DNA of 64,000 nucleotides, taken from the NCBI GenBank assembly GCA_027922465.2, contig BQMF02000748.1, positions 62,001 to 126,000 on the forward strand, given 5' to 3'. Below the pieces are notes generated by a model. It did not search any database. It worked only from the letters and a program-made list of their open reading frames with translations, and was not told where the DNA came from. Origin of the DNA: Turritopsis dohrnii (lineage: Eukaryota > Cnidaria > Hydrozoa > Anthoathecata > Oceaniidae). Shown here one piece after another: positions 33,009 to 45,068 of this stretch. How positions within the stretch are numbered: the stretch's first letter is position 1; the number at the start of each line of letters is the position of its first letter. The translations under genes and the position numbers were made by a program.

Positions 33009-33731
33009 ATGATGGATCTAATCTTGATGTGGATACTGGCTTTTGTTTTTCAATCTCAGTATTGGGCAATTACAACTTGCTACCAATTCTCTTGTTTGGA
33101 GAACAAATTCATTGTACAGAACACACACAATGATAGCAAAAATGGTTTTGCCTCAGAAAATAACATAACATTGATTTTAAAAGATACCATTGCAAGTGAA
33201 GTGTATCAAATTCCCTGCAGACCAGTGAAACAAAAGTCTGAATGCGACAGAGATGGAGTTTCCGACGGTTTTTATGATGTCACTTTGAAAATCGACAACA
33301 AAGTCATCCCAATACAGTCAGAATATGAATATCGACAATTTAATTGCTTTAAAGATCACACGGTGAAGAATTTTACTTTGCGTGTCACTCCTGAAAGCGA
33401 GTTCAACATTACGTGGTATACGAGAGCCAGGGATGTAACTTCTATCCTGCAAACTATTATACAGGTGAAAGGACAAACAAATATATCTTTGAATATGGAC
33501 AAGTATTGGGATTGTCAGTTTGGTTGTTCGTACATTTTAAAAGCAAAACATTTTCTTGACCGTAAAAAATTTGTCGTCTGCATAAGAAACATATTTCGAT
33601 TCAAAGGATCAACACCATCTGCTGTCTGTGAAACGATTGAAACAGGGCATTCAAAATACTCAGCATCCGCATTCAGTAGGGGAGATATCATCGTCATCGC
33701 TGTTTCTTTGACATTGTTAATACTTTTCTAA
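33009..33731 (+). CDS. secreted, probably GPI-anchored cysteine-rich protein
   Basis: 240 aa, intronless coding exon. Residues 1-22 (MMDLILMWILAFVFQSQYWA) are a signal peptide. The mature part has about ten Cys (TCYQFSC, IPCRPV, SEC, FNC, WDCQFGC, VVCIRN, AVC) and several N-glycosylation sequons (NNIT, NFT, FNIT, NIS). The last 15 residues are hydrophobic (IIVIAVSLTLLILF) with no charged tail, preceded by SAFSRGD, the layout of a GPI-attachment signal; a single-pass anchor is the alternative. I do not recognise the family; the even cysteine spacing suggests a beta-sandwich receptor or ligand ectodomain. A splice acceptor seven bases before the ATG marks a 5'-UTR intron. Confidence 0.75.
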   Translation: MMDLILMWILAFVFQSQYWAITTCYQFSCLENKFIVQNTHNDSKNGFASENNITLILKDTIASEVYQIPCRPVKQKSECDRDGVSDGFYDVTLKIDNKVIPIQSEYEYRQFNCFKDHTVKNFTLRVTPESEFNITWYTRARDVTSILQTIIQVKGQTNISLNMDKYWDCQFGCSYILKAKHFLDRKKFVVCIRNIFRFKGSTPSAVCETIETGHSKYSASAFSRGDIIVIAVSLTLLILF

Positions 33732-34634
33732 ACTTTTGTTGTTAGTATATATATGAGGGTTCGTACACGTACAATATGATCGGAACGATACTCTGCCTAA
33801 GTCTTTCGTCTGTTTGACCGTCTTATCACGGAGTATAATGGCACTGTAACAATTACATTTGTTTCTTACTGTGCAAGTGAACTAGCGATATGGTGTCTCT
33901 ACTTTTACATTTGTATATATACAGTATATCAATCTCATTATTGTGATTGTAACGAAAAAGTGACTCATCTTAGAAGCGTTCTGGTGTTTTTGTTTACATC
34001 TTCATACCAAATTAGCCAAAAATCATACCAAAAACAACAAGACGACTGGGAAGTCGAAAATTCCGCTACAGGGCATTCTCACAATTCTAACATACACTTT
34101 TCACAGAACTGTGAAATACAATAGTTGATAACAGTAGCAGAATTTCTAATCGCAAAATACAAAACAGATAGATCAAAACTTATTCGCTTGAAATTTGGAT
34201 TGAAGTCTTCATGACGGTATCACAAATAAACAAATCCACTCTCAACAAAACATTTTCAAAATACAACATTGCCAAATTGCCCAATTTTGGTCAAATATGA
34301 AAAAATGACTGTCAAATTCGAAATCAGCACCTTTCAATTGTGCTTTGTGCACATTTTTATGAAAATTGGAGAACTTTCATAATTTGGTCCAAATTTGGCC
34401 CGTGAAAGAGCCTGAAAGTCATTAACAGATTTTATTGCTAAAGTGTGTGCGAACATGGCTTATATGCAATTATTTACTTTAGTGAGATCGTCCAAAATGT
34501 CACGGAGATACATAGAACGACGATTCTAATATACTAGCGAAATTAATAAACTCATACTCAAATTACCCGATATGCAATTCAGCAGGAAAAGGGATAGAAT
34601 CATGAGAAATTTAACAAATTGCTCTCCATCGTAG
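33732..34634. other. 3' flank and spacer
   Basis: No coding region supported. Expected to hold the polyadenylation site of the preceding gene and the 5' end of the next one; neither is clear. Confidence 0.4.
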
Positions 34635-36200
34635 GTTTTGGTGTGAAAAGTAAAGCTGCAGGACCTGAAGATCAATCGGCAGCAAAGAAACTAAAGTTAG
34701 ATGGAGGGTAGGAGCTTTAGTATACCTAATCTGTATGTGTGTCCAGGGTGTTAACCAGACGATATAGGCCCATTCCCAATTGGAACTAGTAATGCACTTT
34801 CCCAACTGTGATTTCCAAAACATTTTCTGGTAAAGAATAAAAATGAAAGCAAACCTTAAAAAATAGCGGTTTTTGATGTTGCTGATAATGTTTTTCCACT
34901 CGCTTGTAAAGTAAAAATTACAACGATTGAAAACCATGAGCAATTTCGATGTAGTCAGGAAGATTTTTGTTTGTTTATTTTCGGGGTCAGCCTGGGTGAC
35001 AATGATGAACAGGTAACAATATCAGTTTCGCTTGTTGTTGTTTTGTTTTAGTATGAAGATAATGCCGCGTACTGGCAGGTTAATTTTGAAAATTTGGACC
35101 ATGTCTCTTTCGATCAGGTAAATGTTTCCTTATATCTTTAGATCCATTTATGGATATGATTGGACTTTCACGTACTTACTTCAGCAGATGGATTATGACC
35201 TGAAGCATTCAACAGACACTCAAAGTACATTTTTGCTTATGGGTTGTTCATAAGCTACTTACAATCTCCACAATCTCCACAAACTAGATTTGTCATTTTC
35301 ATCACTATTGAGATGTTCTGTTTTGCTTTTCTTCAGATCATAATAAATGCTGTATCTGAAAGAATCGACCAGGTAATTTCACTCGACCATTGAGAGTTTG
35401 CAACTGAAAACATTTTATACTTCTGTCTGGTTTAGCGAGAAAATTCTGTCTCATTTCTGTTTTTGTCATCACTAGACTATAGGCTGCGCGATCGTTACTA
35501 GGCTGTGATCAAAACTGGTTACTTTGTCAACCACTGTCAAACCTTCCTGGAATAAGTTTTTCGTTGTTTCAAATAATGACTTCCAGACCTACAGAATGTT
35601 AATTTGTTCATAGAGTGCTTCAAAGATTGTATCAACTATGCTCAAAATCTCTGAGATGAAGAAAAAACCAATGTCCTCTGCGACCAAAAGCATATCGATA
35701 TTCGATGTAGGTACACTTCATGACAGTCGTATTGTATTGTGCCCTCCTTCAAGAAAAGCCGGGTTCCGGCAATTAATTTTTAATTCGTGTTAAGAATGAG
35801 TGAAAATAATGCCCGCAAAAAATGTCCTGCAAATATTTTGTCACACATTTTTCATCATCACCGATAAGTTTTATCTGTTTTGTCTAACGTTAGTAGCATA
35901 CCTTATTCCTTTACCTCCATTGTAGTGCTTTTCAACATAAAATCCCCCTGTGGCATTCTGGGTATTAAGCGAATTTCAAGCCATTAGTACAAGCGTTAAC
36001 ACGACCTGCTAACATCCAATAGTTATTTAAAATGTTATGCTATCGTTAACTGGATTAATGAATCCGATTCAATAAATCCTGGCAAATCGGATATTCCTCT
36101 ATGCGTTATGATTTTTAGATTATGAAAAAATTCCCGCCTTGTTCCGCGGCTAGAACAGCAAGAAGCACACCAATATTTGTCTCTACTTGCTGACGAAAAG
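34635..36200 (+). CDS. unidentified gene, five consecutive small exons
   Basis: Exons inferred from splice sites and phase: 34635-34707 (FGVKSKAAGPEDQSAAKKLK LDG), 34991-35012 (a 22-nt microexon, LGDNDEQ), 35052-35117 (YEDNAAYWQVNFENLDHVSF DQ), 35337-35372 (IIINAVSERIDQ), 35614-35710 (SASKIVSTMLKISEMKKKPM ... SIFDV), and 36154-36200 (EQQEAHQYLSLLADEK). Counting the microexon there are six. Every acceptor is YAG and every donor GT (mostly GTAA/GTAG), and the phases 2, 0, 0, 0, 1 chain without a stop, which is unlikely by chance. The product is hydrophilic, with a KKLKLD nuclear-signal-like stretch and a helical middle. No family is recognised. First exon and 3' exons are not established; candidates lie at 37530-37964. 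Confidence 0.55.
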
Positions 36201-36284
36201 GTAGAATTGTTAACTTATACTGGGTTGAGTGATCGAGTACTATCTACTATGCTTCTCACGTTGTGCGTTTGATTATATTCTTTT

Positions 36285-36455
36285 AGGCCGGTTTCCAGTT
36301 CATTCGCGGTGGTCGCGCGACTGAGCGAAAAGCTTTTTCATTCGCTCAGTAGTTCAAATGATTTGAACTACCAGGCGAATGAGATTGCGTCAGCCAATCA
36401 AAAATCAGTTCGCTCGATTCGCGCGACTGTGCGATCAAGTAGAAACCCGCCTTTA
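36285..36455. mobile_element. 171-bp MITE with long inverted arms
   Basis: AGGCCGGTTTCCAGTTCATT at the left pairs with the complement of AAGTAGAAACCCGCCTTT at the right, and GTCGCGCGACTGAGCGAAAA with the right-arm GCGCGACTGTGCGATC. The middle is itself a palindrome (GTTCAAATGATTTGAAC). It lies 85 bp beyond the last supported exon of the unidentified gene, presumably in an intron. Confidence 0.75.
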
Positions 36456-37096
36456 GTTTGTTAGTTTGTCATTTATTGATTGATATATACATTGTGGTTT
36501 TCACTTGAGGCGCACGTTGTTAGTCTCAATTGATGTTCCCTTTTTCATTTCGTGAATATTATTGTAGCTTGTTCCTAGTTTTAGTTATTTTTGTTTTTAC
36601 CTGACGACGGGGTTTTTTTTTAGTTTCCAAAATTCGTTCCTTTAGACAGGGGGTTTTTATCAGCAAAAACGATGCGGAGGTTGGAGGAATGTATTCTGTC
36701 AGTATCTTTTTCGTATAAAAAACGTCATGGGATTTATGTGGCGCATCAACTAAACATTACATAAACAGTATAACAGTGTTCAGGGGGGACGTCACGTAAT
36801 AGGCAATGATTTTCTTTATGCTTATTTCTTTAATACTTTCTGTAAACACCAGCCTATAAAGATTTAAGGTTCCTGCTTTGTGTTGTTCATGTTTTCTATT
36901 CAATAACTTTTCATGCCCATGATACTATTCCAGTTTTTAGTTTTATCTTCTGTGTGTAGAAATTTGAAATATTAGCAAGAATCCCTCCATTATTTTTGTC
37001 ATCCTTAAAAATAATCATAAGGTCGAGAAAAAAGTGTGTCAGCGGTTTTCTTGTGAGACAATCTCCACGAAACTGTCAATCATTTTAGTTAAGATA
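36456..37096. other. probable intron or spacer
   Basis: No supported exon. Open stretches after acceptor-like sites near 36620-36760 were not phase-consistent. Confidence 0.3.
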
Positions 37097-37320
37097 TTTT
37101 GCAGCATAAACAAGGAACTGTGAGCTGATATAAATTTTGCTAAAGCAGATGCATCCAGTGCTAGGTTTCTTTTTTCATCTGGTCTGAGCTTTGGAAGATA
37201 ATCCGCACCATATCAGATTGTAATGATCAGAGATCAATTTTCAGTGTTGTTGAAGGAATGAAATGTATGTTAAAATGTTTTTTACAAAAGATTGTAAATG
37301 AGTCGACCGGCTATAAACCT
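37097..37320 (+). repeat. dispersed repeat, copy 1
   Basis: Direct copy of about 52025-52270: shared GCATAAACAAGGAA, GTGAGCTGATAT, AAAGCAGATGCATCCA, TGGAAGATAATCC/GGGAGACAATCC and GATTGTAAATGAGTC. The copy at 52 kb has an extra CCAGGGGCGTTAT. No coding potential; class unknown. Confidence 0.75.
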
Positions 37321-37529
37321 GAAAAAGAAAAGTCATTATATTTTTCTGCACATCAATGGAGGTTTTGATCCTCTCACCCATCATCCTATTATCAAACTAG
37401 TAAGAAGAAAAGGTTGAGTATTTCCAAGTCTTTAGGCATTTAATAATAATAACCTTCTTTTGCTCTCTCGTCATGTTATACCAACCAAGACGAAAGAAGC
37501 AATTCTTCCATAATTATTGTTTTCTATTC

Positions 37530-37964
37530 TTGTTTCCCTGACTGTTGAGAAGAAGTGGAAAGTGTGCAGGATCATCGAAGCGAGAAGTACAAAGTCTCAT
37601 TTACAATCATTAGTCATTGAAATGATTTATCTGTGAGTGTTTAGTGATAGGCAGATTTTATCTCAATGGATTTCGAAGAATGAGAATAAAATTTCACGAG
37701 CTCAGGATACAGATAGTTTGAGCATTGATACTAACACTTTCGAAAAGATTGAGCACGCTTTCAGGAAATTCAAGTTATAATGATGAAGTCTCAAAGCTGT
37801 GTTAAGAAAAACTCCTGTCCCATTGGAGAACAGGTACGCTTCTGGACGGTATTGTAGCAGTAAATTCACTATCGACAAATTTCCAGATAGTAAGTGATGA
37901 ACAAGTGTTCAATAAAGATCATATCGAAAGACTGTCGGCACGGACTACAGGGAATGACAAGTAG
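37530..37964 (+). other. possible 3' exons or decayed coding sequence
   Basis: Several protein-like stretches overlap. One frame reads KKWKVCRIIEARSTKSHLQS ... then, after a TGA, QILSQWISKNENKISRAQDT ... IEHAFRKFKL. A second interpretation is exons 37765-37833 (EIQVIMMKSQSC ... CPIGEQ) and 37887-37964 (IVSDEQVFNKDHIERLSA ... NDK, stop), with good AG/GT sites and phase 0, followed by AATAAA-like sequence nearby. Both cannot be right. This may be the end of the gene at 34635-36200 or a pseudogene. Confidence 0.3.
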
Positions 37965-39296
37965 CCATAACAGAAAAGTGTTTTTTCCCCCTCAAAGAAA
38001 TCTTATAACCAAGTCAATAATAAACATTAAATATAACAAGTATATTTCCTAATCAAAAAATTACTTATTATTATTACATTTCTCAAAACTCAAATTAACC
38101 ACCACTTAGCGTTGTATGAACGTTGACTTATTTTAAATGATAACTCAGTCATGGAAAACGGTGCTTGAAATGATATTTGAGAAGAAAATACTGAGTATAG
38201 CAATGAAAAAACAATCGTTACTCATATAACTATATATGTAGTGACATCAAATCAACTCAAAAGCGAACTGTTTTAGAAAGTAACAACTATGAGAAACTTC
38301 ATGAATGCACAGAAATTCTTGATGATGATGATGCGTGAAGCCTTAACTAAACAAAAATAATACATCAAATAAATCACAAACACTGATATATATAAACAAT
38401 TTATCACTTTTTTATGAAACCGTAAAAAAATTAATATCAATTAAATAAATCTTTTTCAATATTAATTAAAATTTTTTTCTGACATCGTTGCAAGTGATAT
38501 GATTACTTTCAAAACTTTATTGAAATGTGTTGCACGTATGATTATTATATACCGACTCCAGGATAAAAACTTCCGGTTATCCCTAGCCAAATGGGATTGT
38601 TGCCTATTTTACCAGAAGAAACCTTATAGATAGGTATAATAATCTGTGTCAAACACAAAGACTGCGGAAGTTTACAAATGTTATGCAACCACGCCAAACT
38701 GCGTTAAAATTTAATCAAAATACAACTAACACGTCATAACTAGCTACTGTGCAACAATCGAAAAAATTAATGTTCCTGCTCCAACAATTTCTGGGTATAA
38801 TCGGATTATTTTCAAAAACTATTGTAGCGAGTCCGGAATGAAATGGATTCCATGACGATGTCAAATTCAAAAACAATAAAAATAGATTCGCAAAAAATGT
38901 AAACAGAAACATGAACCCACACAAACGAATTATAAAAGAAATTCACACTTGACTTTAGATTAACACAACAATTAAAAATGTCATAGAAATGGGCATGATG
39001 ATCATGCTATTATACACTTCGCAAAATTCATTGAGCTTTTTATTAATTACATCATTACATCCATCGCCTGCTTCTAAGTTTAATCACTTTATTTAACGTT
39101 TGCTATGAGATATTTTCATGACATATTTCATTTGGCGTCCAACTTGTAGTTATCAACGGCGCAATTTTCATACACATATTACTTGAAAAGTAGGCGTTGG
39201 ACATTGTGACGTCATTTATGTGAACGAGGGCGATTTCAACAAATGACAGTCAGATATAAAAACAATAACTGTTAAAGACGAGTACTAATACTTCTG
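37965..39296. other. no gene seen
   Basis: AT-rich. A hydrophobic 69-codon minus frame (38924-38715) has no supporting splice sites or homology. Confidence 0.4.
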
Positions 39297-42200
39297 TCAT
39301 ACAACAAAAATCGAAATCGATTCATCGTTTTCTATACGATGTACGTATAAAACTGAGCGAAGCATGTTCATACTAGCGAAAATGACGAGGAAAAATGTGG
39401 AAGACGTTTCCAAATTGTTAAATAAACTATCTTTGTAAGGTTTGACTTTCAACTGAATGAGCAGGAAAACAGCCATTACCAGAAAAACTGTAGCAAGTCG
39501 GGAGATAGGGTCGATATAAAAAACGATTAAATACGCGATGATTAGCCTTTGAATGAGCAACCACGAATGCCAGAATGTTTTATGGCCATTACTTCTGTAT
39601 GGTTATTCAAAGAGTTCTGCAATGGAAGACTTTAATTTGTTTTTCTCCTCACCGAGGCAACGGATTGTTCTGAATGGTATCAATACATAATAAAATGGCA
39701 CAAAGATAAGCACTGTCATAAAAACAAGAAATCGTTCCACGGTGATGCGCTGTTCTCTTAAAAGTTTCAGCGATAAAATCAGCGAAATTGGAAATGGTAT
39801 CATCCTGCAGATAATAAATCCAGCTGTGAAATACAGGCCAATCCCCCAACATGTCTTCTCTGCATAGACATAAAGCACATTAACATTGTCTACGTCTATA
39901 CAATGAATCATTACGAGTGACAACGTTGCTATGTTTTTAAATCGCATGGTAACCAAACGTAAGAAACATGTATAGCAGTGACAAAGGAAAGATATCTCAT
40001 CTGCGTTACGGTTAGAGGCGTAGACATCCTTTGGTTGAAACGAATTGGGTATCTTCTCATCAGCATTTGTACCACTATTACATTCTTCCGATTCCAGTCT
40101 GTTGCGATTGTCTAACGTGTTACCTTCTTCCCGTGATTTCTGATATAGAGAGAAGATATGAAACGATAAAGCTGTAAAGATCGTAGGTAAAATCAAACCA
40201 GCCGTAAAAACTAAATCTTTGAGAACGTACTTTTGAAAATCAGTGAAGTGTTGTGACGGGCACAGACGAAAGGGTGGTTTAACCATTTCTAAATTGAATA
40301 AGCTTATGAGAAATGTATTTATCTTAGAAGTTGAGTACCGAGATCCCAATTCAATGGCCATTAGCTGTTTTAACTGGTAGAAGCTGACTAAAACATTGAA
40401 GACTCCTGACCAATGACAGCAGTCTTTCTCAAGATCTTTGCAGGATGTGATTTCGTTAGGCAGAAGACTGGATTTTGTATCGTCTCCGTCTTTTTTTATA
40501 TAGTTTGAGCTCGATACATTTGTTTCTTTATCTTCATCATTTCTGAAAAATTTTCGACAGGTAATGAGGTGGATGATCTTCTTTACAAAACTCAAAAGAT
40601 TCTTCAACTTGTCCAAATATCCGATACAGAGAATGTACAAAAATATTGAAAGAATGAATACGAACCAAAAATATATCGGACGTTCACAGGATAATATTGA
40701 TATACATTTGTTTGAAAAATAATCCACTGAATAGCTTTTCTTATATGTACTACATAAATTTCCACGACGATGTTGGTTGCATGTATTGTATGTCGTACAT
40801 GGTTGCGTTTTGTCTGAACAACAATACCTATCGGGGCAGAAAACGAACGTAACATTACCAGATCTGTTAACATAACCCCAATAATTGTCATTACTGACGA
40901 TGCTTCCATCGCATTTGCCACCAGTGGGGCAAATCTTGCACGCATTTGTTTTTGTTTTTTTAAATATCAAAGTTAACTTTCTGTCCGTTTCATTGAATCC
41001 AAACTTAAGCTTCTTCATGCTGAAGTTGGAATATATATTCAAGGAAAAGCTTGTTACTTCATCATCGACTATATAAGTTCCTTTACGGCATGCTTTGCAG
41101 AAATACGCGAAACGAGTTGGGTCAGCTTTTTTCAGCTCATAATGCGGATAACTGTTATTAGAACAAGATAATGATGAATTGATAAAATTGATAGGACTGG
41201 AATGATAAGGTACTTTTGCATCTAATTCGATTATTGCAGTTTCTATTTTTGTAATGGTAGCGATAAGGACATTCCTTACATTCATATTGAAGTTATTGTC
41301 ATTTCTGTAGTAAAAAGCTGATTTTGATACTTTGAAACTTGAATTTTTGATGGAAATTTTAGAGTTTATAAATCGAGCACATTCATGACAGGTTATTTTT
41401 ATGTCTGAAAGTGTAGCTGTACCTCCCTCGATAACAAATACAAGGCCACTTTCCGGATGATCTATATAAAAGTTTCTTATCCACGATACAGATTCTCTAA
41501 ATTCTATCCCCGTTTTAAAAGTAACATTTTTTATCACAATATTTGATAAAAAAATGTTTTGCACTTTTTCGTTTGGAATTCCAGAAGTTCTGGTTTTATA
41601 AGTTAATATCGTTGAGTCAAACGATTCACTTTTGTTGTTGTAAACACGTGTTGGTCCCGTGTAAATGTCTCTAATGAGTCTATGCCCTGATCCATCAACG
41701 ATCTCAATACCGTTCACCCTGATATTGTTAACTTTCAATATTTGCAGAAAATTTGATCTTACTCTCGTTTGTTTTATTGAGATGTTCGAGATGGACGCTG
41801 ATTTACCATTGCTTATAAGAAGGACACCATCGACCTCTGATCCATCAGCTATCTCAATAACGTTCATACTGAAATTGTTAACATGCGATATCGCCAGAAA
41901 ATTCAATCTTACTCTCGGTTGTTTTATTGAGATGTTTGAGATGGACGCTGACTTTGCACGGAATATTGAAATGACACTTCTATTCCCTGATCCATCAACG
42001 ATCTCAATCTTGTCCGTCCTGATAATATTGTCAACATGAAACATTTGCAGAAAATGAAATCCTCCTCTCGTTTGCTTTATTGAGATGTTCGAGATGGACG
42101 CTAACTTCACTGTGTCTAAAGAAATGACGTAATCATACACTGATCCATCAACGACCTCGATCTTGTCCATCCTGATATTGTTAAAAACCCATATTTGCAG

Positions 42201-43054
42201 AAAAGTCAATCCTACTCTCGTTTGTTTTGTTGCGATGTTCGAGATGGACGCTGAATTACCATCGTATATATGAATGTCATTATCGACAATTGATTTATTA
42301 ATGATTTTCATTTCATTTATAGTGACATCATAAGTATCTTCTAGGCATGATGCATAGGAATTCGTAAAAATATCAGTTATATCCTGGATCAGTATGTTAT
42401 TCATTTTTAGAACTTTCACTTTTTGCGCATCAATTATGCGATCTGAGATCAGGTCAATAAACTGGCATTCACTTACAATAAATGTATCAACATTGATGAT
42501 CTTGATAGACGAGTTATTCACAAATGTTGACTTTGCAATGTTTACATTGACATTGCTGTGGGGACTGACGGGAGGATCGGTTATGGTTATTCCACTGGAA
42601 ATAAAAGTACACCGGTGAATGATAATGCTTGTATGGTATGTAGGATTTACAGTCAGAAACGTTTTATTTGTCATGGATTTGATTGAACACTTGCTAATGA
42701 TGATGTCAACTGCTTCCGGATTACTTCCTTTGTTTACCAGATCAATATCTAAAAGCTGAATACTATCTATGCTGATTGTGATTTCTTTTAATTTCTCCGG
42801 TAAAAGGAAGGCGGAAATTTCTTTGCTTGTTGTTAACGTAGGACGACATCCATTGCTTACCTTTCCTGTGATACTAATAGTACCCGATAAGACAATTGAT
42901 TCATTTATCATGTGGGTACTACAATCATTCAAGACTATTACTGTACCATTTGATTCATGTCTCTTCTGGTACGCATATCCCATTGTACGACAAGCATTGC
43001 TGAAGCTTCCACAATCCGTCACGTCTGTACCATTAACTGATACGAAAACTTGAC
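39297..43054 (-). CDS. beta-helix/multi-pass membrane protein with in-frame TAA
   Basis: Large minus-strand exon starting at a splice acceptor (CTTTAG at 43060-43055): VFVSVNGTDVTDCGSFSNAC, the usual opening of an extracellular right-handed beta-helix ('vyVs.nG.D...CG....pCrt'). About 600 residues of beta-helix follow, including four 50-aa tandem repeats, then a Cys-rich GCC2/TNFR-like segment (CKACRKGTYIVDDEV near residue 644; KICPTGGKCDG near 700; CPDRYCCSDKTQPC). From about residue 777 come five or more hydrophobic segments (YFWFVFILSIFLYILCIGYL first), resembling the TRP-like membrane region seen in such animal and protist proteins. The frame meets TAA at 39605-39603 and then continues, still in frame, for 101 codons with three more membrane segments and the conserved VKPYKDSLFNNLETSS. 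The signal-peptide exon was not found. It may be a pseudogene, a nonsense allele or a readthrough case. Confidence 0.75.
41690..42290 (-). repeat. four 150-bp coding tandem repeats
   Basis: The block GATGTTCGAGATGGACGCTG recurs at 41781, 41931, 42084 and 42234 (periods 150, 153, 150). Each unit encodes about 50 residues beginning ASISNISIKQTRV and ending IEIVDGS plus a variable tail, i.e. about two beta-helix coils. All units keep the reading frame. Confidence 0.9.
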
Positions 43055-43159
43055 CTAAAGAAAGTTACCTCTTTAAACTGGACTAAGAATAGTTATTTAA
43101 TAAATAGTTAATTTTTCATCATTTCAGTATTAGGTAAATATTAGGTAATTAAATTAAAC

Positions 43160-45036
43160 TAGCCGCCAAGGCGGCGTCGCTCGCCGCCCATGTTCAGCAT
43201 GCGTTGACTTCACGAAAAATAAAATTAAGGAATTGGCAACCGAAAGTGTTACCATGTTGTAGAGCTCGAAAACCTGATCAAAAAAATGTATGGGATCGTT
43301 CCGCTACGATCAACCGTTACAGAGATATCATTCTTCAAAGATTTATATGACGTCACAGACCCCTCCCAAAAAAATTAGACCCAAATTTTTCGTCACCCCA
43401 TCGCCTGTATCGCGGACCCCAGATAACGTCAGTTAGCCCTAGAGGCAGATTCGAAATCAAATATCAAATATCAGTTTAAACAATGGTTCCAAAAAAACCA
43501 AAATTTCATGATGTGTTATTTGTTTTTTAAAACAATCGTTGATCAGTACAACAATACACTCAAAACGTAGAGAGAAAAAAACTTTTTATTAGCTTTTGTT
43601 TTAAAAAAGTTACGCGCTCTAACATGGGTGCTATCAAACAGGGGGAAAATGGTTTCTCTTCTTAAAAAGTTCACACGGGAGGAGAGAAAAAAGGCACGTG
43701 CTAAATGAATAAAGAGAATAAAAAAACGTTCGATCAGAAGAGCTTTATAAAAAGAAATTAAATTATTAAAAGAAAAGCAAAAAAACATTTTGTTTCATGA
43801 TACTCTTTTTTTACCTATCGGTTTTTAAACATTTTGATTGCTCGAAAAAATGTTCACCCGTCCAGGCAGTAAGGCAAGGATACGTTAGGATACACTGGTA
43901 AAGCGCACATGCTGCCACGTTCTGCCACTGCTGCTTTTTGTCCAAAATGTTTAATCAGTTAGTTTCTTTGTATTTAGTTGATGTATTGTTTTCAAAGCCA
44001 AGTCAACGTGGAATATAAAACTAACAATAATAATAAAAACAAAACGTTATTCCTATTAGTTCATCAGCCAAAAAAAGTCACGTTCGATTGGGGTTGCAAT
44101 GTATTTGCTTCGAACTCACGTCGCACACAAAAAAAGAAATAATTTCGCTCACAACTCAATCTACCATTTTGCGTGACAGACAAACAAACAGACAAACAGA
44201 GAATCGGTTATTAATATATAGACTAGCCGCCAAGGCGGCGTCGCTCGCCGCCCATGTCCAACTGCTCTGTATCACTGTATCAATAAACGTCAAATTTCCT
44301 TATAAACGGCTCGTACAACCAGAAGCAGATTCGAAGTCACAACCTCTGGTAAAACCAATCTTTTATCAGTGTAACAATACACTCAAAACGTATAGAGAGA
44401 AAACTTCAACTTTTTATTAACTTTTGTTTAAAAAAAGTTACGCGCTCTAACATGGGTGCTATCAAACGTAAGGGGAAAATGGATTCTCTTTTTAAAAAGA
44501 TCACACGGGAGGAGAGAAGAAAAGGCACGTGCTAAATGAATCAAGTGAATAAAAACAACGTTCGATCTGATATAAAATAAAATAGATTAAATGAAATCGA
44601 TTAAAGACAACTATTATGACAAAAGCAAAAAAAAATATTTTGTTTTATGATATTTTTTTTTTACCTATAGGTTTTTAAACATTTTCATTACTCGAAAAAA
44701 AAGTTCACCCGTCTCAGACAGTCAGGCAAGGATACGTTAGGATACACTGGCAAACCGAGATGCTACCACGTTCTCCCACGGCTGCTTTTTGTCCAAAATG
44801 TTTTATAAGTTAGTTTCTTTGTATTTAGTTGATGTATTGTTTTCAAAGCCAAGTCATTGGGAATATAAAACTAACAAAATAATAAAAACGAAACGTTATT
44901 CCTATTAGTTCATCAGCCAAAAAAAGTCACGTTCGATTGGGGTTGCAATGTATTTGCTTCGAACTCACGTCGCACACAAAAAAAGAAATAATTTCGCTCA
45001 CAACTCAATCTACCATTTTGCGTGACTTACAAACAA

Positions 45037-45068
<32 letters not shown>

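Noticed and set aside
38715..38924. Hydrophobic 69-codon minus ORF as an exon of the membrane protein
   Set aside because: No splice sites in phase and it lies beyond the natural stop at 39297.
39618..39653. A 36-bp intron that might hide the in-frame stop
   Set aside because: Too short for a normal intron, a multiple of three, and the TAA lies outside it.
41665..42039. Plus-strand 124-codon ORF
   Set aside because: Antisense shadow of the 150-bp coding repeats of the beta-helix gene.
42769..43053. Plus-strand 94-codon ORF
   Set aside because: Antisense to the N-terminal part of the beta-helix protein.
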